Shown here one piece after another: positions 48,401 to 57,524 of a stretch of DNA of 64,000 nt (positions within the stretch are counted from its first letter, which is position 1; every line of letters begins with the position of its first letter). The stretch comes from Owenia fusiformis. Its lineage: Eukaryota; Annelida; Polychaeta; Sabellida; Oweniidae. A program made the translations under genes and the position numbers. A model generated the notes under the pieces. The model made no database searches, had not been told where the DNA came from, and worked only from the letters and a program-made list of their open reading frames with translations. The stretch spans positions 10,968,349-11,032,348 of the forward strand of contig CAIIXF020000010.1 of the NCBI GenBank assembly GCA_903813345.2. Reading direction: 5' to 3'.

Positions 48401-48857
48401 CATGTTTTCACTCTTCATAGTATCTCTCTTCATAATTACAGTTTTTATAATGAATTAATAAAAGTAAAGACTTACACTTCAAAAAAAGTATATATCTTGT
48501 AGACCAGGTCAATATTTCAATGTTATTTCAAATGTAAATATTTAAATTTCAGATTGAATTTGTTTGCTTTAAAATATTTGATATGACTTACAAAATGCAC
48601 TAGATTTTTACCCCCAATCCCAATATACCATTACGCTTACATTCATATATTTAATTTTCTTGTTTCAGAATGGCCCCCTGCCTTTTAATAAACTGCAGTT
48701 TGCTCTTGGTTGGTTTATAAGAGAAACACTAGTAATATTTGTATTTTTTGAGGCTCTAACCAATCCATGGAGAATAAAATGGGGGAAAAGGACTTACCGT
48801 GTTTCTTGCGGCGGACACACAGAAATCCTAAATGATAAAGCTATACTTCCCATATAG
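30445..48857 (+). CDS. UGCG: Ceramide glucosyltransferase (glucosylceramide synthase-like, GT21)
   Basis: Nine coding exons join in phase to give 407 residues: 30445-30557, 31835-31976, 35749-35851, 42110-42211, 43012-43127, 46649-46827, 47317-47403, 48167-48359 and 48669-48857. The enzyme transfers glucose from UDP-glucose to ceramide on the cytosolic Golgi face, the first step of glucosphingolipid synthesis. Landmarks: an N-terminal membrane segment (about 10-36), LPGVSIIKPLMGVDP, CVQDEQDP with D94, YDLIWISTSRI, PCVTGMSYL, AEDFF with D242, RMVRW (278-282), then hydrophobic C-terminal segments and GKRTYRVSCGGHTE. D94, D242 and RxxRW match human D92, D236 and the (R/Q)xxRW motif. The aspartate equal to human D144 is Thr149; human His193 and Cys207 are Ile199 and Tyr219. 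It may be a divergent paralogue. An upstream acceptor (TTTTCCAG at 30440) suggests a 5' untranslated exon; Met4 is another possible start. Confidence 0.92.
31585..31770. mobile_element. Dispersed repeat, CAGTGATCTCCCC family, copy 1 (UGCG intron 1)
   Basis: Begins near TTTCAGTAATCTCCCCAGC and ends near CTGGGGAGAAC. The interior repeats GCACCCACCTGA phrases. It resembles the copies at 34334 and 36567 over about 190 bp. Confidence 0.7.
32693..33030. mobile_element. Fold-back repeat with CTGGGGGTTCACTC ends (UGCG intron 2)
   Basis: Left end ATCCTGGGGGTTCACTC and right end GAGTGAAACCCCGGGGTAT are inverted with a few mismatches over a 340-bp element with no coding capacity. Confidence 0.6.
33352..33724. 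mobile_element. Fold-back repeat with GTAGATTACCCT ends (UGCG intron 2)
   Basis: CATTGTAGATTACCCTTTGC on the left is matched by the inverted GCAGGGTAATCGTAGATG on the right. A fragment of the same family lies at 16180. Confidence 0.6.
34334..34500. mobile_element. CAGTGATCTCCCC family, copy 2 (UGCG intron 2)
   Basis: Begins CAGTGATCTCCCTAGC and carries four TTGCACCCACC-type phrases. The right end is missing or degenerate. Confidence 0.65.
36567..36772. mobile_element. CAGTGATCTCCCC family, copy 3 (UGCG intron 3)
   Basis: The best preserved copy. The left end CAGTGATCTCCCC and right end GGGGGAGACCACTG are inverted repeats typical of hAT-type MITEs. The flanks are TA-rich (ATTAAA and TTAAAC) and do not give a clean target duplication. 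Confidence 0.75.
37430..37830. repeat. 42-bp minisatellite (UGCG intron 3)
   Basis: About nine copies of a 42-bp unit containing AATCTTTCTAAACCAGGTAA, for example at 37441 and 37483, with small indels. The short minus-strand frame through it reads as repeats and is not a gene. Confidence 0.9.
37913..38270. mobile_element. Dispersed repeat with palindromic core, copy 1 (UGCG intron 3)
   Basis: CAATATAGTGAAATATTGG pairs with the inverted CCAATATTTCACTATTTTG about 40 bp later, making a strong hairpin. The following 230 bp (GCCCAGGGCTGAAATAG and onward) are shared with the copy at 62611. A short piece of the left end also occurs at 43190-43240. Confidence 0.8.
38677..38742 (+). other. Candidate cassette exon of the UGCG-like gene
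   Basis: A 66-bp, locally GC-richer stretch is bordered by a TTTTTTAG acceptor and a GC|GTAAGT donor. It enters and leaves in phase 1, exactly the phase of the junction between exons 3 and 4, and is open in that frame. Inclusion would add 22 residues (starting AGEVYTWSGESFQ) after TTLFI. The canonical protein aligns with human UGCG without it. Expression is unproven. Confidence 0.4.
38861..39207. repeat. 34-bp minisatellite (UGCG intron 3)
   Basis: About ten copies of a 34-bp unit containing TTGTTCATGCCCATAGATTC, with variants TGTCCAAAGATTC. Because 34 is not a multiple of 3, all frames cycle; the open frames here are artefacts. Confidence 0.92.
40235..40660. repeat. Dispersed repeat with three 145-bp units (UGCG intron 3)
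   Basis: CTCAAATACT-type starts at 40287, 40431 and 40577 are each followed by TTCAAATTTTATA and AATTTTCAA. Begins with GCTTTCGTCCGTTCAATTG, similar to the CGTCCG-rich start of the repeat at 20232. Confidence 0.65.
41380..41905. repeat. 21-bp minisatellite (UGCG intron 3)
   Basis: About 25 copies of a 21-22 bp unit, consensus ACAGAATGTAACATACAGCA. The unit length is a multiple of 3, so several minus-strand frames stay open for 60-110 codons and read as cysteine-rich heptads; they lack any other gene feature. Confidence 0.92.
42110..42110 (+). other. Start of UGCG-like exon 4 after a 6.26-kb intron
   Basis: Acceptor TTTGTTTCAG precedes this base. The intron from 35852 to 42109 is the largest of the gene and holds three minisatellites and several mobile elements. 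Confidence 0.85.
43555..45795. repeat. 41-bp minisatellite interrupted by a mariner element (UGCG intron 5)
   Basis: About 25 copies of a 41-bp unit (CATGTTCACATATACATGCA then TTTCATATTGTTGGACTAAAT) run from 43555 to 44598, and about 3.5 more from 45652 to 45795. A mariner relic separates the two parts. Variants include GGATTAAAT and ATGCGTTTC. Confidence 0.95.
44599..45651 (+). mobile_element. Mariner-like transposon with deleted catalytic core
   Basis: Ends CAGGGCGTTCAGTAAGTAAA and the inverse TTTACTTACTGAACGCCCTG lie at the tips of inverted repeats of about 190 bp. TA borders both sides (44597-44598, 45652-45653), and removing the element with one TA restores the 41-bp minisatellite unit, so insertion into the array is clear. 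The frame 44969-45364 encodes the mariner transposase N-terminal DNA-binding region (TIYRWYQKFQKGRKTTSDE, RSGRPK) joined directly to a C-terminal piece (GFHRIYQKWIERHQLCV, GNYFEHE). The DD(D/E) catalytic region between them is missing, so it cannot transpose itself. The frame is still open across the deletion. Confidence 0.93.
47771..47910. mobile_element. 140-bp MITE with CAGGGCGCCATTAACAG ends (UGCG intron 7)
   Basis: The left end CAGGGCGCCATTAACAGAA and right end TTTCTGTTAATGGCCCTG are near-perfect inverted repeats. No coding capacity. Confidence 0.75.
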
Positions 48858-49171
48858 TGACCTTTGCTCTTGAGATCTGAATTTGAACATAGGATACATA
48901 TTATATGTATATACTATACATGGAACATGCTAGTGTGGTAATTTTCCATATAACTCTTCTATGTATTATTTATATGGATTATGGGATTATCTTAAAAAGC
49001 AGTATTTAACTATAAGAGTCATCTCATAATATGCCTCAGACATGTGTCAAGTTGAACTCCCACTATGGTAAATGTTTGCATTATGATGTCACATACTTGA
49101 ACAATGACCTCTGTTTCATGATGTCATAAACCCTAGTCTGATATTAGACACATGATTTTGAGGTGAGATAG
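48858..49171. other. Probable 3' untranslated region of the UGCG-like gene
   Basis: Follows the UGCG-like stop codon. No AATAAA is close by, so the transcript end is not placed. Confidence 0.4.
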
Positions 49172-49173
49172 TA

Positions 49174-49248
49174 CAGGGTGACCCAAAAAACAGAACCCAG
49201 ATATCTTTAGATACAAGTTATTGGCTTTACTTTTTTAGGGCCACCCTG
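49174..49248. mobile_element. 75-bp MITE with CAGGGTGACCC ends
   Basis: CAGGGTGACCCAAAAAA on the left and TTTTTTAGGGCCACCCTG on the right are inverted, with TA on each side. Probably a very short relative of the element at 29102. Confidence 0.7.
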
Positions 49249-49499
49249 TATATGTAGAAATAATGTTAGTAGTCCTTGATTGCTGATTTATGATATTAAG
49301 TCAAGTTGCCATTACATCTATAAAGGTTTTAACTGTACTGGCTTAAGGAAGGCCTAGTAGTTTGTTCATGAATGATATCAGTGATTCAGGAAATTGATGG
49401 TTCAAATTGATTCTCACTCATTCAACTTGGCCTAACTTAAAATGTGCAAGATTGTATATGAAGTAAAAAACAGCTATTCCCATGACAAAAGACATACAC

Positions 49500-49885
49500 G
49501 TTAAATCTCAACATAATCGTAGGATATCCTATGATTTTGAGGAATATCATTTTTATCTACGAGGTGATATTGATATCTGCAAGAGAGAGCAAAGCAAAGC
49601 ATATATCAATATCACCGAGTAGATTAAAATGATATTCTGAAAAAATCATAGGATGTTCTTATTATCCTACACTTACTAGTAGTGTATTAGATGTATAATA
49701 TCATTGAAAAATGAATTTCATGCCAAATAGAGTCAATTTGGTGGGAAATCAACAAGCGAAGTATATCGTCACAATATCCTCCGCAAATTAGATCACGGAG
49801 ATATCCTTCGGTCATTCATTTTGTCAATAGATATCAAATTTATTTTTTAATGTTTTACATTTAGCACACTAAGTGTAGGATAAAG
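49500..49885. mobile_element. Fold-back repeat around GATATTGATAT
   Basis: CCTATGATTTTGAGGAATATC at 49527 recurs inverted near 49655, and AGGTGATATTGATAT pairs with ATATCAATATCACC. An outer AGTGTAGGATA end lies near 49873. No coding capacity. Confidence 0.6.
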
Positions 49886-50434
49886 TGCTATATGTACAGT
49901 ATCTAAGAAGGTAGTACAGTAAAATCCCTCAATTTGCATGCCATTCTATATAAGTCCTGCACTAATTTGCGACCAAAACAGATCCATTTTTGTAATTCCC
50001 TTGTTCAGTGCGATGTATGAATATGTTATATATTCAATCATTATTCCAAGCAATACATGTACACCAATTTTGGATTTATATTTTACTGATTTAGTGTAGG
50101 TTTGTATATGTAAGCGTAATCTCTCCCTTTTAAAACACTCAGCATTTATAGAGTAAAATGTGATTCTGGTATATTTTATTTTATATACTGACAGAAACAC
50201 ATATTTTATTTTACAAAATCTAATGATTAGTTGGAAGTTGATAAGAAGCATGAAATCCTTCATTCATACATTCTACAAAAATAAATTCACATGGAATTTA
50301 ATTCCTCTAGTCCTGATAGTAATGTCCTAAATTATGAAACCTTTCGCCAGTATTATCATTGAAGTCTGTAGCAGTATTTTGTATGAAATAAGGTTAACAC
50401 ATTTATTTATCATTATATTTATGTATGATTTCAT

Positions 50435-50778
50435 CAGGGGCGGTGAATTCATACGATCCGCGATCCGATCCGCGGATCGTCATGGTAATGATGCATTGTG
50501 GGATTAATCCAAGAATTAATCCAAAAATCGGTGAATTCGTACGATCCTGGGATTAATCTCAGGATAAATCTCAATCCACCTCTTTAGGTAGATTACTCTT
50601 TGGATAAATTTTATCCGAATTCCAATGCAAATTGGATAAATCTTGGGGATTCCCCCTCATAATCCTCGGATCAAATGAATTCACCAAATATTTACCGGAT
50701 TAGTAATCCAAGATTTATTCCAAAAGATAACATTTATCCGGATTAGATTGGGGATCGTACAAATTCACGGCCCCAGGT
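50435..50778. mobile_element. Repeat rich in GGATTAATCC palindromes, with CAGGGGC-type ends
   Basis: Left end CAGGGGCGGTGAATTC and right end GAATTCACGGCCCC-like AAATTCACGGCCCC are inverted. The interior holds many GGATTAATCC, GATCCGCGGATC and GGATAAATC phrases. No clean target duplication. Confidence 0.65.
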
Positions 50779-51169
50779 GCGCTACTTTAAACCATTAAAA
50801 AAGAACGGGCCCAAGAACCATCTACATTTTTCACCATAGCTGTTTTACTTAATAAGCAATGGATTTCAAAATATTTTCACTGAAAATGCAACAAAAACGT
50901 TTGGTCCCAATCTATAAATTTTAAATCTATATATTATAATCATTGCTATGTTATTTTATAATCATTGTTATGTTTAATCTTCCAGAATAATGGAAAATCA
51001 TACATTTGTGCATTTCCCCACTTTCTTGATCAGTTTGAGAAATTAGAAATATATTGAAAGTTCAGAAACTTACGTTTCCATTAAAATGTTCACTAGAAAG
51101 TTTAGTCCAAGATGTCTTTAGCACTTTATATAGGCCTATATAATATTTAGAGAAAACTCAGTTGATACT

Positions 51170-51395
51170 CTATGATATTAAAATCACTATTATATTGATA
51201 TTATTCTCTCATTTGATATTCTGTAATATTAATATCATTATAATATATTGATATTATTCTCCCATTTGATATTATTATATAATATTAAGATTATTCTTAT
51301 TATGTTATATTAAAATCATTATTATTATATTGATATTATTCTCTCGTTTGATATTCAAATTCTGTAATATTAAAACTGATATTACATGACATGTA
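51170..51395. repeat. Degenerate AT-rich tandem repeat, about 60-bp period
   Basis: Three to four copies of a unit containing TTGATATTATTCTCTCATTT and GTAATATTAAAATCATTA. Confidence 0.7.
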
Positions 51396-51595
51396 CATGT
51401 CTATCGATGCTTCAGGTTATTTCATGAAAGTTCAATATGTAGCACATAATCATATGTAATCATGTAAATATTAAATGTACAAAATAAGTTATTGATTGCA
51501 TTAGTACAAGTATATAGCTAACATTGTAATACAGTCAAAGAGAAACCGTATCAGATATACAGATTATTATACATTTCATGACATTTTGTGGCTCT

Positions 51596-51745
51596 GTTAT
51601 GCCGTGGTCACATCTGCTCCAATCTTTAACGCTGGCACTTGGCTGATGAGTACTTTGCTCAAAGCTGAATGCAATTTTGAACAAAATACTCATTGGCTGG
51701 GGGTGCCGGTACTGAAAATCGGAGCAAATGTAACCATTGCATTAC
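51596..51745. repeat. Large near-palindrome (about 70-bp arms)
   Basis: The left arm, starting TGCCGTGGTCACATCTGCTCC, pairs with the right arm ending GGAGCAAATGTAACCATTGCA, with scattered mismatches and a short loop near 51670. A transcript would fold into one long hairpin. The 60-codon open frame across it is a consequence of the palindrome. Confidence 0.8.
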
Positions 51746-51889
51746 ACTTCAAGATAGCTAGGGCGTAAATCGTGAAATTGTAGCCATGGTAACATATTTA
51801 CTTCATGATTATCAAGTTTCCTGAGTGAATGATTGTGACATGAGAATTAAACATATTGTCTGTATTCTGTTTGGAAACTTGTAGTCAAA

Positions 51890-52850
51890 TGTATTTTTAT
51901 CTTATTTACCTTTTGAGTGAAGTAACTAGAGCATGCACTTGTTTAGAGGGAGAAAGGGGGTGGATTGTATTCAAGCGCATTTCTTTATTTTATTTATCTT
52001 TTGAGTAAAGTAACTAGAACATGCACTTGTTTAGAGGAAGAAAGAGTGTGGATTGTATTGAGTGTACTCCCTATTTTATTTATATTTTGAGTGAACTAGA
52101 GCATGCACTTGTTTAGAGGGAGAAAGGGGGTGGATTGTATTCAAGCGCATTTCTTTATTTTATTTATCTTTTGAGTAAAGTAACTAGAACAAGCACTTGT
52201 TTAGAGGGAGAAAGGGGGTGAATTGTATTCAAGCGCATTTCTTTATTTTATTTATCTTTTGAGTAAAGTAACTAGAACATGCACTTGTTTAGAGGGAGAA
52301 AAGGGGTGGATTGTATTCAAGCACATTTCTTTATTTTATTTATCTTTTGAGTAAAGTAACTAGAACATGCACTTGTTTAGAGGGAGAAAGGGGGTGGATT
52401 GTATTCAAGCGCATTTCTTTATTTTATTTATCTTTTGAGTAAAGTAACTAGAACATGCACTTGTTTAGAGGGAGAAAGGGGGTGAATTGTATTCAAGCAC
52501 ATTTCTTTATTTTATTTATCTTTTGAGTAAAGTAACTAGAACATGCACTTGTTTAGAGGGAGAAAGGGGGTGAATTGTATTCAAGCACATTTCTTTATTT
52601 TATTTATCTTTTGAGTAAAGTAACTAGAACATGCACTTGTTTAGAGGGAGAAAGGGGGTGGATTGTATTCAAGCGCATTTCTTTATTTTATTTATCTTTT
52701 GAGTAAAGTAACTAGAACATGCAGTTGTTTAGAGGGAGAAAGGGGGTGGATTGTATTCAAGCACATTTCTTTATTTTATTTATCTTTTGAGTAAAGTAAC
52801 TAGAACATGCACTTGTTTAGAGGGAGAAAGGAGTTGGACTGTATTCAAGT
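51890..52850. repeat. 88-bp minisatellite
   Basis: About 10.5 copies of an 88-bp unit containing TAACTAGAACATGCACTTGT and TTTAGAGGGAGAAAGGGGG. The first two units are the most divergent; later ones differ by single bases, indicating recent expansion. Confidence 0.95.
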
Positions 52851-53981
52851 GTTACATTTTTGAGTTCTGATCTGTATCAATAAAAAAAACTTCATGAAAT
52901 TCCTATTTGTACAGTCATATCACTGGCAATATGGTGAAATCATAAAGTTCTTGTATAAAATCATATATTTCAATTATTTTTTCACATTTTATGAAACCAA
53001 ACAATCAAAACTCAGAAATCATTGTCATTAATATTGAGATTGCTGCTTATAATGTTGAGTACTACTTTACTGTCTATACAGGCTCATTATCAATGCACTA
53101 GTATTCATTTGAGATTGGGAATATAAAGAAATCAGCAAGTTCATAAATTTTATACTTTACAAACTTAACTATTTTAAGTTTCATCATTCATAGTGATTCA
53201 TTAATTTCAGTATTTTCATAAAATCAAACCATATGCACACTTTGAAAACACAGTGGTGTATTTTAGACTAACTTAATTGTATATATTCTGTATATGATTT
53301 GTATTGTACAGGGGTTTCTTTTTATGTAGTATATTATAGTGATTATGTATGCATGTACAAAATATAATGAGTAGGATAAATATTTGATACAAAACAATGG
53401 TGAACTATTTATAAATAAAAACATTATTGTATAAAACATATCCAATATATTATTGTATATGGCATAATACATACATGTACTATGATGTTTGCTAAAAATA
53501 AGTTTGCACAATAATAAAAAAGAGCAATGTGCAGAATGCAAAAAGCTGATTTTTGTTCCTTTTTCTTCCGAAAACAGTGGTACGTCCTTTATTTGTAGTT
53601 CTAATTTATAGACCATATTCAGGGGTAATGTTTTGCAACAGACTGAGGCAGTGAAAATGTTTATCAAACCTGATAGATAAGCAATCTTGGCACCACAGGT
53701 CAATATTATGTGGAAAATGTATATATTTTAGATAATTAGTTTTATATTCAGTAAATTTGTCGCTTGTTATTTAGGGGTTTTTGGGTTAGCCATGATAATA
53801 TTTAGCGATATCAAATAATCTAGAAAGTTTTAAATGAGGGCTTGCTACATGCATGTACAAAATGAACATTACACGGCATTTTGACTAGATGGATAGTATA
53901 CATATATCATATCATGAAATCTTATCAGTTGCTATCAATCCCTATCTTTCTCATGAACTAACAGTAACTTCAATTCACGTT
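52851..53981. other. Non-coding, upstream flank of the astacin gene
   Basis: AT-rich. A 146-codon minus-strand frame at 53263-53703 has no domain or splice features and is not called. Confidence 0.4.
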
Positions 53982-56077
53982 ATGTTGTACTGTAATGTGA
54001 TGGTGGGGTGGTGCATTGGGTGTGTATTGTTTCTGCTGTTCTGTTACAGCCACGCTAGGTCCATTGATGTCGGGGGAGACATTGAAGAAAATGTAAGACT
54101 TTTTCCAATATTTTATTTTTCATAGGACTGGTAAAGACTATAAGATGTACTGGTGCAAATGGGCTGGTTAAAATTTAGAAGTGCAAAATAAGATGATTCT
54201 AAAATCCATACGTCAAAAATAAAATTTTATGATTGTTTTTTTTATATAGATAAAACAGAAGAGGAATGCATTGTTAAAGGCAAAACACTGGATAGATGGC
54301 GTTGTGAACTATGAATTAGATACTATGTACAGTATGCCTTTGATTATTACAATATTGCCATTTATATCTGGGTACATACATCCATACCGGACATTTCTGA
54401 TAATAGAATATAGCTAATTATATCCCAGGGATTTAGAAAGGTATTTCCAAATTTATTAGAATTGAATTAGTGGTCGTCTCCTTTTCATGATTGAAGTATT
54501 GCCCGAAATAAAGGATTTACACTTGTAATTGTTGACCTGACTTGGAATGATGAGAGCGAGAAGGACTTAACTTTCAAATCGTCTCTATGTGATCAAATTG
54601 ACTCACTACATGAACAGTTCACCATTAGAAAGCTATTATTATCATCTTTTATGTCGTTTTTACAAGAATGAAATCAGGCAAAGAACCTCCACGCCCAACA
54701 CCCTTTTCGAATCCCCAAACCCGTATCAGATGCACGTATGGGCATCAGGGTTAGTCTTCTTTCTGCTTTGTTTCAGACGAGCATCAAAAAGGAATGATTC
54801 GAGATGCTATGCATGAGATGGAGACTTTGACAAAAGTGAATGGTAGAAGTTGTCTAACGTTCAGGGAGATCACTAGCAATAAAGATGGACCATTGCTTGA
54901 AGATTATGTCTACATTTCCCCAGAACATCCCTCGTACGTGTGTACCATTTTTGTTCTTAATAGCGTTGTTAAATATATTCTCTCATGATATTGTCCTCAC
55001 ACATGCATCTCTGTAAATAAAGTCCCCTTTATTTTTACAGATTTCAGTATTTAAATAATATGCATTCCATATTTTACAATCAAAATTGATCGTTACATTA
55101 ATTACAAATTTGATAACCTTTATCAATTTCATGATTTCAAGTTGGCAATCTACTGAAAACTGTAAATGGTGTCACAACGAATAGTCTCTGATGCAGGTCA
55201 ATGACTTGTGGGTGATTTATTGCTCACGTTCAAAGTCTCAAACAAGATCCTCGTACTTAGATCGTTTACAATTCATTGAGCCCTGGGCTAAATCCTTTTA
55301 TACGAAATTATAGGAAATTATGTTTTAGCTCGATTGAGGTCTCGGATTAAAGCGTTGGGAAATAATTTTGACAGTCAACCTATGGATAGGTCAATAGTAC
55401 AAGCTTGCATTATTTATCAAAAAGGTGCAATTCGGACGTTGGCATGAAAGGCGGGAAGCAGACGTCATCTTTGGGGTTGCCATGTTTGAAATCAGGGAAA
55501 ATCATGCATGAAATGATGCACGTGTTGGGTTTCATGCATGAGCAGGCTAGAAACGACAGAGATGACTTCGTCGATATAGTGTGGAAAAATATCAAAGGAG
55601 GTTTGTGACTTTCTGCCCACTAGAAATAAAATGTATACTGTTTATTAATCATTTCACCTAGTATGATTTCTTCATCCTAAATTTCACTTGTATGATCGAG
55701 TCCCTCATTTATTATGTGGTTTTAGAAGTAACATGGAAATATACAGCCCAAGGCTCCAACGGGGTGAAAAAGGAGTAATGAAAGCAAAATGTGGAAATGA
55801 AAACGTACTTCTCGTGACTCCAATAGAATTTCTTTACTTTCCAGGCCATGAACATAACTTTAAAAAGATGGCTAAATATGAAGCTGATACACTCGGCCTA
55901 CCTTACGACTATGGCAGCATTTTACACTACTCCGAAAAGGCGTTCGCCAAACACTCTGGTCTAAAGACGATTGTTCCAAAATCGGATGCTTTGAAAAACG
56001 GATTGAAAATGGGTCAACGTGTAACTCTCAGTGAAGGAGATGTAAAAAAGGTTCAAACATTGTATAATTGCTTGTAA
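53982..56077 (+). CDS. Astacin-family (M12A) secreted zinc metalloprotease
   Basis: Five exons join in phase to 252 residues: 53982-54092, 54250-54331, 54777-54933, 55425-55600 and 55845-56077. A signal peptide (about 1-26; Met7 is an alternative start) is followed by a very short propeptide containing GGDI (31-34), like the FxGD aspartate switch that caps the zinc. Cleavage at KR|NA (42/43) would release the mature enzyme, which starts like other astacins (WIDGVVNYELD). The zinc site HEMMHVLGFMHEQAR (145-159) gives ligands H145, H149 and H155 with catalytic E146; Tyr204 follows in the turn. Four cysteines (90, 118, 137, 251) fit the two astacin disulfides. The Met-turn is SILHY rather than SIMHY. 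No EGF, CUB or ShK domain follows, so it is a minimal astacin. The exon 3/4 junction is the least certain because its acceptor (ATCAAAAAG) is weak. Confidence 0.85.
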
Positions 56078-56090
56078 CCCATATTCAAAA

Positions 56091-56096
56091 AATAAA
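56091..56096 (+). terminator. Polyadenylation signal of the astacin gene
   Basis: AATAAA lies 14 bp after the stop codon and is followed by the inverted repeat at 56107-56243. Confidence 0.5.
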
Positions 56097-56106
56097 AGTT
56101 ATTGAA

Positions 56107-56243
56107 CTAGCCATGGGCTTTCAAGTACAAAATAAGATTTTCTTGGAATGTGTACATTCTCCAATTTTGAAAACCCATGGCAATGTTTATGTATGAAATA
56201 TGGGAAGTTGCCTACCCTTCTAGTTGAAAGCCCATGAACTAGC
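56107..56243. repeat. Short fold-back repeat after the astacin gene
   Basis: CTAGCCATGGGCTTTCAA on the left pairs with TTGAAAGCCCATGAACTAG on the right, and a second internal CCCATGG phrase occurs near 56165. Confidence 0.6.
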
Positions 56244-56249
56244 ATAGAC

Positions 56250-57524
56250 TTTCGATCTGGTCTGAGGTATTAAATTCTGTATAATAACATTTACATGATC
56301 ACGAGGCAATTAAGCTTTTACACTAGATCAGCGCCTAGGATGAAGAAATATATTTTTCATCTTAGATCACATCCTCCGATCACAGGGCTTCAGATTTGAA
56401 GAAGAGGAGGTACGGATTCTGGATACCTGCTTAGGAAGATGCCTAGATCAGTGCAGATATTTTTCAATGTTAGTGTTGTATTTTATAAACATACCTCTTG
56501 ATAACGTGAATATGCTAAGGGGTACCATAACTAAGATCTGATATTCGTTTAGTTAATGGATAAAAGTGAAGAATCTTATATCGACAAAATAACGTGCGTA
56601 CATGGCGAAACTATTTTTGGCCAGTGACTTTTACACCCAGGTAGTTTAAAACAAATCGATGTCCTTCATTGGTTATTATCATATATTGTCTTACATGAAA
56701 TTAATTCCTGATGGCGTTCAGACTACGGCATTAAAATCGGACTGTTTATAGATGTAGAAAAAACCGGGGACGCCACGGGCAAGTCACTATAAATATTTTT
56801 AAAATAAAGATGGCATATCGTTATCGATCTTTGCTTATTTAGAATTCTACCATCATGAGATAAAGAGAAAAGCGATAAAAGTTTTATGTACATTTGAAAA
56901 CAAGACCTTTATGTACACATAAAACAAGACCTACCAACATTGAACATTTTTTTCTCGGAAAAAAGCCCAATGAAAATGTTTACTATACACAGGTTTTACT
57001 GTTATATTATTTCACGGTATTATTTACGATAGCATAACATGCAATATATTACACGGTTGTGAGAATGAAAAATGAATATTGAATGAATAAATAAATAAAA
57101 AACAAATGAATAAATAAATAAATCAGCAAAGCGGTCCAAACCGCGCACCCGCTCCAAATTTTTATTTCGCTTAAGCGATTATTTTTACAAATGTGAACGT
57201 TCGTTTCGAGAAAACTTCCTTCCGGTAAAAATCTAAATTCATTTACTTATCTCTTATTGTAAATTGAAGAAGAAATTGCACTGGTAGATCTGACTATGTG
57301 AGTAATTTAATTTCACCTATTTATATGCCGACCTTGATACGAACGATATAAAGTTTATAGACCTGGTTATGGCATAAATCTAATTCTAATTTTTGTCTTC
57401 GAATTTCTGGAACAGCCGACAGGTGATTCAATTTGATCTCGCAATGATGAATTGCATGTACAATTGATTGTTTGAACGCGCCTTACATTATTCCAGTTGT
57501 CCAGATCTAAAATAAGGATGAATA
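56250..57524. other. Non-coding between astacin and torsin genes
   Basis: No exon recognised. An (AATA)n microsatellite lies at about 57078-57122 and a fragment of the ACAGTGAAACCTGT MITE family (ACACAGGTTTTACTG) near 56989. The 3' part should hold the torsin promoter. Confidence 0.45.

Noticed and set aside
53263-53703. 146-codon minus-strand frame
   Set aside because: Low-complexity AT-rich composition with long Ile/Tyr runs, no domain, no splice signals; probably chance.
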